Shown: in pieces, positions 1-6,764 of the stretch
How positions within the stretch are numbered: position 1 is the first letter of the stretch
How the letters are laid out: every line of letters begins with the position of its first letter
Assembly: GCA_009691315.1 (NCBI GenBank)
Contig: SICT01000022.1
Location: 1-14,198, forward strand
Origin: Candidatus Uhrbacteria bacterium
Lineage (GTDB): Bacteria > Patescibacteriota > Patescibacteriia > 2-12-FULL-60-25
DNA: 14,198 nucleotides
Direction: 5' to 3'
Notes under the pieces: generated by a model
Seen by the model: the letters and a program-made list of their open reading frames with translations, nothing else
Told to the model about the DNA's origin: nothing
Databases searched by the model: none
Program-made: the position numbers and the translations under genes

Positions 1-806
1 ATGACAGCGTTCGCGATGACCAACCAACCAATAATAGTTGGGCCAAAAACCGTTTTCATCATTTTGAGTTCTTGTTCGATCATTTTATCTTTCCGCTCTT
101 GTTCGGCTCGGGCAGCAGCCTGCGCTCTCTGGGACGCTTCCTGCGCTCGTCGTCCCCGACCAAGTTCTTGTTGCATCATTTGTTCCTGATACATGAGTGC
201 TCGCTGTTGTTCTTGTGCCTGAAAATTTTCTTCTTCAGGCTGACTGGATTCTGATCCATCTGGTTCTGTTTGAGCGCCACGATCCTGTTCTTCCATTCCA
301 GTTGATGTTTGGTCATCTCCCTCACCTTGTCCACCAGAAAAACTTTGTTGTGTTTGCATCATTTGTTTTTGCCGCTCTCGTTCTTTTTCAGCCGGGGAGG
401 TTTTTCTTGCCGCATACGATTTGGCTGCAGACGCATCGAGAGCTGATCCAGAGCCACCCGCTCGATTCATGCTCTCGCTATACGGATCGCTCAACTGTCC
501 GGGATCTGTTCGTTCGCGTCCGCGATCACTGGCTTGCATGGCCCCAAGCCCCGCTGCAAAGGCCATGGGTCCAGCGAGTTTTCTAAATTTTCCTAACAAC
601 CCAGGTTTTGGCGTTGCAGGTGGGGATTTTTGTGGAATACTTGGCACCCCAGTTACGCGGCGTACGGGATGAGCCGCTTGATCTGAGGAGGGAGGTTGAT
701 CTTGGTTTGTTTTACGTGTTTGATTTTGGCCACGAAAAATACGGAGAGCTTTATTGGAATCTCCGGAATCCTGGCGCGGATTTTGTCCTGCATTCGGTGG
801 CGCCAT
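1..806 (-). CDS. Unrecognised Gln/Glu-rich protein, partial (N-terminal 268 residues)
   Basis: An uninterrupted minus-strand reading frame runs from an ATG at 806 to the left edge, giving 268 codons plus two bases with no stop. The N-terminal ~65 residues are polar and rich in Asn, Gln and Pro (begins MAPPNAGQNP). A short Gly/Ala-rich, mildly hydrophobic patch follows at ~69-90 (GPMAFAAGLGAMQAS). Residues ~135-250 are charged and full of Gln, Glu, Arg and Met, as expected of a coiled coil or disordered stalk. The last visible residues (~252-268, FGPTIIGWLVIANAV) look like the start of a membrane segment. No Shine-Dalgarno precedes the ATG, but a TATACT lies six bases upstream, which suggests a leaderless mRNA. 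I recognise no family. A membrane protein with a long cytoplasmic N-terminal tail is possible, but the missing C-terminus decides its function. The frame is convincing because of its length and consistent composition. Confidence 0.72.
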   Translation of the reverse strand, partial: MAPPNAGQNPRQDSGDSNKALRIFRGQNQTRKTNQDQPPSSDQAAHPVRRVTGVPSIPQKSPPATPKPGLLGKFRKLAGPMAFAAGLGAMQASDRGRERTDPGQLSDPYSESMNRAGGSGSALDASAAKSYAARKTSPAEKERERQKQMMQTQQSFSGGQGEGDDQTSTGMEEQDRGAQTEPDGSESSQPEEENFQAQEQQRALMYQEQMMQQELGRGRRAQEASQRAQAAARAEQERKDKMIEQELKMMKTVFGPTIIGWLVIANAV

Positions 807-811
807 AGGGT

Positions 812-819
812 TAGTATAC
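812..819 (-). promoter_or_regulatory. Candidate -10 box for the leftmost gene
   Basis: On the minus strand TATACT (817-812 region) is followed by six bases and then the ATG at 806. A start point about seven bases downstream of the -10 would fall on the start codon itself. No convincing -35 hexamer is visible at 17 bases. This is a tentative call. Confidence 0.3.
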
Positions 820-847
820 AGTATTGGGTATTGAGTATCGAGTATTG
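813..847. repeat. Heptamer tandem repeat, five units of AGTATTG type
   Basis: Five consecutive 7-base units read agtatac, agtattg, ggtattg, agtatcg and agtattg, with no spacer. They lie directly upstream of the ATG at 806 (minus strand). The unit nearest the gene supplies the TATACT that may serve as the -10 box. The units could be slipped-strand repeats or a stack of regulator sites on the same DNA face pattern; the sequence cannot separate these. Confidence 0.7.
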
Positions 848-875
848 AAAAATATTCTAAAATATAAATTCGAGC

Positions 876-956
876 GAGCGGAGACCAGAGATTGTTTCGT
901 GGACTCCCCGTGCAAACGGGGATGTCCAGGAAATAAGCTCTGGTAGGCCGCGAGAC
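876..956 (+). repeat. Structured interspersed repeat, copy A
   Basis: An 81-nt unit begins with GAGCGGAGACC and ends with GGTAGGCCGCGAGAC; these ends are shared exactly with copies B and C. Read on the plus strand it folds as GCGG/CCGC, then CCAGAG/CTCTGG, an A/T-rich helix, and a terminal CCCCGT-GCAA-ACGGGG hairpin at 906-921. The stem bases differ from those of the other copies but remain paired. Copy A faces copy B head to head across 957-977, and the outer flanks also match, so the two may move or form as one composite unit (865-1070). Confidence 0.85.
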
Positions 957-977
957 AACAACTGAGGTACCAAGGAT

Positions 978-1059
978 GTCTCGCGGCCTACCGTGGTGCA
1001 TTCCCTGGACACCCCGATTTGCATCGGGGGTCACAGTGAACGCACCGCGGTCTCCGCTC
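978..1059 (-). repeat. Structured interspersed repeat, copy B
   Basis: An 82-nt unit with the same ends as copies A and C, oriented so that the GCAA loop is read on the minus strand. The terminal hairpin is CCCCGAT-GCAA-ATCGGGG. The outer helix is CCGCGGTGC paired with GCACCACGG (one C/A mismatch), where copies A and C have CCAGAG paired with CTCTGG. It lies 17 bases beyond the clp stop codon, in the orientation of that transcript, so it could fold at the 3' end of the mRNA. Confidence 0.85.
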
Positions 1060-1076
1060 ACTCGAATTTATTTTTT

Positions 1077-3575
1077 CTATTTTAATGACAGTTGTTTATT
1101 TACGACGCGTAAATTCCATTTTTGTTTTTGTGGGTGTTCGATTAAGGCACGACCAAGGAGAGCGGCCACTTCGCGTTCGACAATACGCCGGGCGGCTCGT
1201 GCGCCTTCTTCGGCTTTTAGGTCTTGTGTCAAAAGCCACTCCAACACCTCTTCTTGAACGCTATAAATGATTTTTTGAGTGGCCTGCAAACGTTCAAACA
1301 CGGCCGTGAGCTCACGCCGCAGAATTTCTTTAAGTGCATCACGTTCAAGCGGTTGAAAAATCACGATACGATCCAGGCGATTCAATAGTTCGGTACGAAA
1401 ACGATCAGAGAGCTGATCACGTACCAGCGTTTCATATACTTGGCTTTTCTTGGTGGAAAGATCATCAAATCCTAAGCGCGCGCGATGCAGAAAGTCTGCG
1501 CCGACGTTTGAGGTGAGAACCATGTAGCTATGGTGGAAGGGAATGGCTCGGCCGCCGGCGTCCGTTATTTTTCCGTCTTCGAGAGCTTGCAATAAAATAT
1601 GTTGAACATCTGGATGGGCTTTTTCAAATTCATCAAATAAGAGCACGGTGTGGGGATGCTTCCGAATCGTGTCAGCCAGCCGATTGCCTTCGCGATACCC
1701 AACATAGCCAGCGGGAGAGCCAAGCAGTTTTGAAACAGAATGACCTTCGGAAAATTCAGACATGTCGAGTTTGACGAGTGCCGATTCTCGGCCAAAAATT
1801 TCCATGGCCAACGCTCGCGCCAGAGCCGTTTTTCCTACGCCAGATGGTCCCACGAATAGAAAGCTGGCTTTTGGCCGTCGTGGATCAGATAGTCCAAGTC
1901 GGGCATGACGCACCGCCTCAGCCACCGTTCGCACCGCTTCGGTCTGTCCCAGGATGGTTTCGGCCAAACGATTCTCTAAATTTGCCAATTGATCCCGTTC
2001 ACGACTGAGCACCATGGAAACGGGTATATGGGCAATGCGTGCCACTACTTGAGCAATATGATCGGCGGTGACGGTCAACCGTTCGGCCTGGCGGGCCTCC
2101 TCAAGCGTGCGTTCGAGCATTTTTTTTTCTTTCATGAGCCGTTCCTCATCCTGCAAAGCGGCGCTTGCCTCATCTAAGTGTCCGTTTTTTACCGCCTGTT
2201 CTTTTTTTTCTTGCATGACGGAGAGCGCGATATCGAGCGCACGTAGACGCTCCATTGGTTCTTGTGAACGACGTCCGGCGTTGAGGAGCGCCGCTCCCTC
2301 ATCTAATAGATCCACGGCTTTGTCGGGGAAAAATCGATCGGTGAGATACCGTTCAGATAAGCGAATCGCCGCCGTCAGAGCCTCAGGTTCAAAGTGTACG
2401 CCATGGTGTTCTTCATAGTGTGCTTTTAATCCATGGAGCATTTTGAGTGCCAGCTCGGATGACGGTTCTTGAACGCTGACCGGTTGGTAACGGCGTTCCA
2501 GTGCGGCATCCGGCTCAATAAACTTTTTATATTCATTCCACGTCGTGGCACCAATACAGCGGATTTCTCCGCGCGACAGAGCCGGTTTCAAGATATTTGC
2601 GGCATCCAGTGAGCCTGAGGTTGATCCGGCGCCGACCAAATTATGAATTTCATCAATAAATAATATGATATTTTTATCTGTTCGGACTTCTTCCAGGAGT
2701 TGCTTCATGCGCGCTTCAAATTCTCCGCGATACATGGTGCCGGCAACCATCAGACTCAAATCCAACGCAAACACACGCTTGCCTTGCAAAACATCAGGCA
2801 CATCTCCAGCGGCGAGTTTGGTTGCCAATCCTTCCACAATCGCGGTTTTGCCTACACCTGGTTCACCCAGAAGGATCGGATTGTTTTTGAATCGACGACA
2901 CAAGATTTGCACCACGCGCTCCATCTCTTCTTCCCGGCCAATCACTGGATCGAGTTCAGCGACGGTGTCCGGAGCCGTCAGTTCGCGGGCAAAAATTTCT
3001 AGGGCTCTTAGTCTTTGCTCTCGCGTCGCGCGAGTTCGTTCGTCAACTTGCAGTGGTGGTGCAACACCTGCTTCGTTCTCTGTGTGTTCTCCAAGAGGTT
3101 TTACGATGAGATCGGGAAATTTGGATGTTGATTTTAGGACTTGCGTGACCTGTTCTTTCGCCAGATCCAAATTCATGCCCTGGGCTTCAAAAAATTGATG
3201 CAGATCTACGAGAGGCGTTTCGAGCAAAGCAAAAAGCAAATGCTCGGTACCAACATATTTATGTTCATAGACATGCGCCGTCATCACACACTTTTCCAAC
3301 AGACGTTTCACCGCAAGCGACAGATCCGGGGCCACAGGCGCACCAGCCTGGTGTGGAGCGGGGAAGCCGCGAAAGTGTTCTTCAGTGGTTTGTAACACAA
3401 TGCTGGATTTATTGAGAATTTCAGACGCAATCGAGCCTTTTTCTTGTAGGAGTCCAACCAAAAGATCGCCTGGTTCAACGAGATCACGGCCGTTGCTAAT
3501 CGAAAAAGCCAGGCCTTTTTGTAATGCTTCTTTGAGATGCGTGGTAAAACGCGCGAGGAATTGAGGTTCGATCAT
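1077..3575 (-). CDS. clpC: ClpC-type AAA+ ATPase (Clp protease unfoldase subunit)
   Basis: This is a two-ring AAA+ unfoldase that would thread substrates into ClpP in the cytoplasm. Residue numbers are from the ATG (832 aa). A double Clp N-domain lies at ~4-150. AAA domain D1 has Walker A GEPGVGKT (237-244), pore Tyr282 in GTMYRGEF and Walker B LFIDE (305-309). The charged middle segment at ~440-495 is short, as in ClpC rather than ClpB. D2 has Walker A GPSGVGKT (576-583), pore loop GYVGY (623-627) and Walker B VLLFDE (644-649). The tripeptide LGF (701-703), just after sensor 1 (LTSN), sits where ClpC and ClpA carry the ClpP-docking loop; ClpB lacks it. The ATG at 3575, 19 bases past the htpX stop, fits the usual N-domain start. 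A GTG at 3605, overlapping htpX by 11 bases, would add ten residues. No clpP is visible in the window. Probably cotranscribed with htpX and lemA. Confidence 0.93.
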   Translation of the reverse strand: MIEPQFLARFTTHLKEALQKGLAFSISNGRDLVEPGDLLVGLLQEKGSIASEILNKSSIVLQTTEEHFRGFPAPHQAGAPVAPDLSLAVKRLLEKCVMTAHVYEHKYVGTEHLLFALLETPLVDLHQFFEAQGMNLDLAKEQVTQVLKSTSKFPDLIVKPLGEHTENEAGVAPPLQVDERTRATREQRLRALEIFARELTAPDTVAELDPVIGREEEMERVVQILCRRFKNNPILLGEPGVGKTAIVEGLATKLAAGDVPDVLQGKRVFALDLSLMVAGTMYRGEFEARMKQLLEEVRTDKNIILFIDEIHNLVGAGSTSGSLDAANILKPALSRGEIRCIGATTWNEYKKFIEPDAALERRYQPVSVQEPSSELALKMLHGLKAHYEEHHGVHFEPEALTAAIRLSERYLTDRFFPDKAVDLLDEGAALLNAGRRSQEPMERLRALDIALSVMQEKKEQAVKNGHLDEASAALQDEERLMKEKKMLERTLEEARQAERLTVTADHIAQVVARIAHIPVSMVLSRERDQLANLENRLAETILGQTEAVRTVAEAVRHARLGLSDPRRPKASFLFVGPSGVGKTALARALAMEIFGRESALVKLDMSEFSEGHSVSKLLGSPAGYVGYREGNRLADTIRKHPHTVLLFDEFEKAHPDVQHILLQALEDGKITDAGGRAIPFHHSYMVLTSNVGADFLHRARLGFDDLSTKKSQVYETLVRDQLSDRFRTELLNRLDRIVIFQPLERDALKEILRRELTAVFERLQATQKIIYSVQEEVLEWLLTQDLKAEEGARAARRIVEREVAALLGRALIEHPQKQKWNLRVVNKQLSLK

Positions 3576-3594
3576 GTCTTTAAGGTTAGCACGG

Positions 3595-4500
3595 TTATTT
3601 GGCACTTTCCATCAGGCGTAACTGTTTGATGCGTTCTTCAATCGGTGGATGTGTGGAAAAGAGGGTGGCGATATGTGAGCGTATACGGCCATCTCCAAAT
3701 GGATTCGCGATCCACAGATGGGCGGTGGCACGTGATGGACGAGTCATGGGTTGATGAGCATCACGGATTTTTGCCAGTGCGCGGGCTAGACCTTCTGGAT
3801 AGCGCGTCAGCAAAGCCCCGTCAGCATCAGCCAAAAATTCTCGTCTGCGACTGACCGCCAATTGAATCAATTGTCCGATCAGCGGAGAGAGAACAAGGAG
3901 AATGATTCCTACGATCATAAATATTCCATTTCCGGAGCCACGATCGTTACTGCGCCGTTGTCCACCAAACAAACTTCCGCGAATAAAAATATCTGACAGG
4001 AGTACAATTGCTCCGACCAAGACGGCGGCGAGCATCATCATACGCGTATCAAAATTCTTCACGTGCGAAAGTTCGTGCGCAATCACCCCTTCCAGCTCTT
4101 CGTTGGTCAGGAGATTTAAGATGCCTGTGGTGACCGTGACGGAAGCGTGTTTAGGATCGCGGCCTGTTGCAAAGGCATTGGGAGAAGGATCATTCACGAG
4201 ATAGATGCGCGGTTTGGGAATGCCAGCCGTGATGGCTAAATTTTCCACCATGTTCCAGAGATAACGATTTTGTTCGCGATCACTTATTTCTTGTGCGCCG
4301 GATTGCCACAGCACGATTTTATCCCCGGAAAACCAGGAAATGGAGGTCATGCCAAGAGAAATAATCAATGTAAAGATCAGTCCGCTTGATCCGGTATCAG
4401 TCACATATCCATAGATATAGCCAACCGCGGCCAAGACACCAATAAAAATGGCGATGAGAAGCCAGCTTTTATGGCGGTTGGAATCGATTTGTTTGTACAT
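3595..4500 (-). CDS. htpX: HtpX-like membrane zinc metalloprotease (M48)
   Basis: This 301-residue protein belongs to peptidase family M48B, membrane proteases that degrade misfolded membrane proteins. The zinc motif HELSH is at 142-146, and EFLADADG supplies the third ligand, Glu221. Hydrophobic segments at ~13-31 and ~40-57 lie before the catalytic motif. Two more at ~153-172 and ~192-215 lie between HELSH and Glu221, matching the family's four-helix layout. The typical SPNAFATG motif is at ~106-113, and the family's THPPIEERI ending is at ~283-291. Length is normal. No Shine-Dalgarno precedes the ATG. Structured repeat copy C ends only 11 bases upstream, so on a lemA-htpX transcript a stable hairpin would stand at the ribosome entry site. 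The clp gene follows after 19 bases. Confidence 0.95.
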   Translation of the reverse strand: MYKQIDSNRHKSWLLIAIFIGVLAAVGYIYGYVTDTGSSGLIFTLIISLGMTSISWFSGDKIVLWQSGAQEISDREQNRYLWNMVENLAITAGIPKPRIYLVNDPSPNAFATGRDPKHASVTVTTGILNLLTNEELEGVIAHELSHVKNFDTRMMMLAAVLVGAIVLLSDIFIRGSLFGGQRRSNDRGSGNGIFMIVGIILLVLSPLIGQLIQLAVSRRREFLADADGALLTRYPEGLARALAKIRDAHQPMTRPSRATAHLWIANPFGDGRIRSHIATLFSTHPPIEERIKQLRLMESAK

Positions 4501-4511
4501 TTTGATTGGAT

Positions 4512-4593
4512 GTCTCGCGGCCTACCAGAGCCTATTTCCTAGACACCCCGCATTGCTGCGGGGGTCGTAGGAAACAGTCTCTGGTCTCCGCTC
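4512..4593 (-). repeat. Structured interspersed repeat, copy C
   Basis: An 82-nt unit with the same ends as copies A and B, read on the minus strand like copy B. Its terminal hairpin is CCCCGCA-GCAA-TGCGGGG and its outer helix CCAGAG/CTCTGG. It occupies most of the 127-base gap between lemA (upstream) and htpX (downstream) on the strand of both genes, and ends 11 bases before the htpX ATG. The stretch 4594-4627 between it and the lemA stop is AT-rich and shows nothing else. Confidence 0.85.
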
Positions 4594-4627
4594 GTTTATT
4601 TTTTATATTTATTGGAGGCGAAATGTT

Positions 4628-5185
4628 TCAGACAAATTTCACTTCCGGAACCGCGCGTTCACTTGCATCAGCCAGTTCAAAGAATTCACGCGTTTTAAAA
4701 CCCAAGGCATTGCCGATCATGTTGGTCGGAAAGGTTTGTAATTTGGTATTGAAGTTGCGGACATTGCCGTTGTAAAAGCGGCGTGAGGCTTGGATTTTAT
4801 TTTCTGTATCAGATAATTCATCTTGCAAATTCAGAAAATTTTGATTTGCTTTGAGGTCTGGATAGGCTTCGCTCACGGCAAACAAACTTTTGAGCGTTCC
4901 GGCTAAGACGTTTTCTGTGGCAAGTTTATCCTGCGGGGTTTTTGCCATGATGGCGGCTTGGCGGGCTTGGGTCACTTTTTCGAACACGTTAGATTCATGC
5001 GCGGCATAGCCTTTGACCGCGGCAATCAAATTCGGAATCAGATCATGCCGACGTTTGAGTTGAACATCAATGTCTGCAAACGCTTCGTCCGTCTGCGTGC
5101 GGCTACGGATCAATCCATTGTAAGTGACAATGAGCCAAAGAATGAGGAGAACAACGACGATAAGGAAAATCAAAGATGGAGTCAT
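4628..5185 (-). CDS. lemA: LemA family membrane-anchored protein
   Basis: A 185-residue LemA family protein. One N-terminal hydrophobic helix (~4-21) is followed by a helical domain with the family signature RRHDLIPNLI (~45-54), then AYPDLKANQNFLNLQDEL (~107-124) and TENKI...R.FYNGNVRNFN (~127-146). The C-terminal FFE (168-170) is also typical. LemA proteins are anchored in the membrane by the N-terminal helix, with the helical body on one face. Their biochemical role is poorly defined, but they often sit beside htpX, as here. The ATG at 5185 is chosen because it opens directly with the membrane helix; no Shine-Dalgarno is seen. It is first in the minus-strand cluster lemA-htpX-clpC and is transcribed divergently from the mutase gene. 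The stop is TGA, which argues against a recoded UGA. Confidence 0.94.
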   Translation of the reverse strand: MTPSLIFLIVVVLLILWLIVTYNGLIRSRTQTDEAFADIDVQLKRRHDLIPNLIAAVKGYAAHESNVFEKVTQARQAAIMAKTPQDKLATENVLAGTLKSLFAVSEAYPDLKANQNFLNLQDELSDTENKIQASRRFYNGNVRNFNTKLQTFPTNMIGNALGFKTREFFELADASERAVPEVKFV

Positions 5186-5253
5186 ATAGAATCAACGTAG
5201 CGCAAAATAACGCCATGGTCAATTATCTTTCCGTCATTCATAATGCGCGGCAT
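5186..5253. promoter_or_regulatory. Divergent promoter region, lemA / phosphomannomutase
   Basis: For the plus-strand mutase, CATAAT (5239-5244) lies nine bases before the ATG at 5254. For lemA, a minus-strand TTGACC (rc of 5210-5215 region) is followed after 17 bases by the weak TACGTT, close to the ATG at 5185. Both arrangements would give very short or absent leaders. The elements are read by eye and are individually weak. Confidence 0.35.
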
Positions 5254-6639
5254 ATGATTGATCCAAAAGTTTTTAAAGCATATGACATTCGCGGTACGTC
5301 TCCAGGTGTTCTAGATGAGACGTTTGCCAGGCGTTTGGGAAAAGTTTTAGCCCATCTTTATCATCCTGAACATGTATTGGTTGGGCATGATATGCGCACA
5401 ACCTCTCCGGTGCTTGAAGCGGCGTTGATCGAAGGGCTGACCGTTTCTGGCGTGTCTGTCACACGCGTAGGTTTGTGTTCGACACCTATGTTTTATGTGG
5501 GGATGGGTGAAGCAGAGGGGAAATATCAACTTGGGATTATGGTCACTGCTTCGCACAATCCAGGTCCAGACAATGGATTTAAGCTCATGCGAGGGGATCA
5601 TCTACCGATTGGCCAGGGAAGCGGCATGGAAGAGATTCGCGAGGCCATGCTATCTGAAGAGTCCTTTTTTGATGCGACAGAGCCTGGATCCGTCGAACAG
5701 GATGAAGGATTATTAGAGCGTTATATTGAACGTATTTGTGGACTGGCAGCGCTTCCAGCGCGTCTTCCTGTTTGGCGCATCGCGATTGATGCGGGTAATG
5801 GTATGGATGGTTTGGTCTTGCCAAAATTATGTAGGCGTCTGCCTGGATTTGAATTTATTCGACTTTTTTGGGATTTGGATGGCACATTTCCGAATCATGA
5901 GGCGAATCCGCTCAAAGTCGAGACTTTGGTTAAACTTCAAGAACAGGTAACGCGTAATGCCTGTATTTTTGGTGCCGCCTTTGATGGTGATGGCGATCGT
6001 GTCGGATTTGTGGATGAGATGGGCACGCCGATTCCAGGTGATATTCTGACGGCATTGTTTGCACAAGAAATGCTTCGAGCGAAAGGCCCGGGAAAAGTTT
6101 TGTATGACATTCGATCATCGTGGAGTACACCACTCGCCATTCAGTCTGCTGGAGGTGAACCAGTCATGAGTAAAGTAGGACATGCGAATATTAAGAAAAG
6201 TATGCGCGAGAGTGGCGCGTTGTTTGCTGGAGAGTTATCCATGCATTTTTATTTTTCTGATTTATGGAATCATGAATCAGGGGATTACGCGTTTCTTCTT
6301 TTATTAAAAATTTTATTGCGTGAGCAAAAACCGTTATCTGAAATTTGGCGCCCGCTTGTCAGGTATGCCCACTCTGGTGAGATTAATTTTACGGTTCAAG
6401 ACCCAAAATCCGTTATCGCTCGCTTGGAAGCTTTTTTTCATCCTCAATGCCCAGCCTTCACCTCTTATCTCGACGGTTTGCGTATGGAATTTCGTGATCT
6501 TAATCATCCGGAAAACGATTGGTGGTTTAATGTGCGACCTTCTAACACCGAGCCAGTGTTGCGTCTGACTCTAGAAGCCGCTGACCAAGATAAAATGAAT
6601 GAGCATAAACGGCAATTGAGTCAGTTGATCCAGTCATAG
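5254..6639 (+). CDS. manB: Phosphomannomutase / phosphoglucomutase (alpha-D-phosphohexomutase)
   Basis: This enzyme interconverts hexose 6-phosphate and 1-phosphate, feeding GDP-mannose or UDP-glucose synthesis for surface glycans. Numbered from the ATG at 5254 (461 aa): the family N-terminus VFKAYDIRG (6-14), the phosphoserine loop TASHNP (98-103, Ser100), the Mg2+ loop DGDGDR (244-249), the sugar-binding loop GELSMHFYF (326-334) and the phosphate loop RPSNTEP (428-434). All four domains are present at normal length. The sugar loop normally reads GExSGH; here Met replaces the Gly, which could shift specificity. An in-frame ATG at 5215 and another at 5176, inside lemA, would add 13 or 26 residues. 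I chose 5254 because it fits family N-termini and has CATAAT just upstream. Mannose versus glucose preference cannot be told from sequence. Confidence 0.94.
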   Translation: MIDPKVFKAYDIRGTSPGVLDETFARRLGKVLAHLYHPEHVLVGHDMRTTSPVLEAALIEGLTVSGVSVTRVGLCSTPMFYVGMGEAEGKYQLGIMVTASHNPGPDNGFKLMRGDHLPIGQGSGMEEIREAMLSEESFFDATEPGSVEQDEGLLERYIERICGLAALPARLPVWRIAIDAGNGMDGLVLPKLCRRLPGFEFIRLFWDLDGTFPNHEANPLKVETLVKLQEQVTRNACIFGAAFDGDGDRVGFVDEMGTPIPGDILTALFAQEMLRAKGPGKVLYDIRSSWSTPLAIQSAGGEPVMSKVGHANIKKSMRESGALFAGELSMHFYFSDLWNHESGDYAFLLLLKILLREQKPLSEIWRPLVRYAHSGEINFTVQDPKSVIARLEAFFHPQCPAFTSYLDGLRMEFRDLNHPENDWWFNVRPSNTEPVLRLTLEAADQDKMNEHKRQLSQLIQS

Positions 6640-6670
6640 GATATTTTTTGATTCAACTTATCCACAGTTT

Positions 6671-6710
6671 TCGATCTTGATCGATTGCATAGATCACTTC
6701 AGTGATCTAT
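6671..6710. terminator. Two adjacent inverted repeats; possible terminator or operator
   Basis: Downstream of the mutase stop and upstream of the surface-protein gene are two palindromes. TCGATC-TT-GATCGA is at 6671-6684. A perfect 9-bp stem, ATAGATCAC/GTGATCTAT with loop TTCA, is at 6689-6710, followed by the AT-rich AATTATT. The second could terminate mutase transcription, although the T-run is interrupted. The pair could equally bind a dimeric regulator of the surface gene. Confidence 0.45.
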
Positions 6711-6745
6711 AATTATTCACATAAAAAAAATTTACTCATGAATTA

Positions 6746-6751
6746 TATAAT
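6746..6751 (+). promoter_or_regulatory. Candidate -10 box for the surface-protein gene
   Basis: A consensus TATAAT lies in very AT-rich DNA, 13 bases before the ATG at 6765. No -35 hexamer is seen at 16-18 bases. A start about seven bases downstream leaves a leader of only a few bases, and no Shine-Dalgarno is present. Confidence 0.5.
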
Positions 6752-6764
6752 TTAATATTTGAAT

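Larger units (their letters stand above)
865..1070. repeat. Composite inverted repeat spanning copies A and B (MITE-like)
   Basis: The flanks outside the two copies are also inverted repeats: 865-886 and 1049-1070 both read TAAATTCGAG, then C or T, then GAGCGGAGACC, with one mismatch. The composite is therefore about 206 bp with ~22-bp terminal inverted repeats and no coding capacity, like a miniature inverted-repeat element or a REP doublet. No target-site duplication is obvious. It fills the gap between the clp stop at 1077 and the start of the left-hand gene at 806. Confidence 0.7.

Noticed and set aside
813..1070. CRISPR array from the repeats left of the clp gene
   Set aside because: The heptamers are contiguous without spacers, and the 82-nt units are inverted and only two in number, with internal hairpins. 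No cas genes are present.
2665..3198. Plus-strand 177-codon open frame inside the clp gene
   Set aside because: It is antisense to the first AAA domain, with Ser/Arg-rich shadow composition and no start signals.
1077..3575. ClpB disaggregase instead of ClpC
   Set aside because: The middle segment is too short for the ClpB coiled-coil propeller, and an LGF tripeptide occupies the ClpP-docking position.
6658..6666. Perfect DnaA box TTATCCACA as evidence of a replication origin
   Set aside because: Only one full box is present, with no dnaA, dnaN or box cluster nearby. A nonamer can occur by chance, so it is kept only as a note in a regulatory gap.
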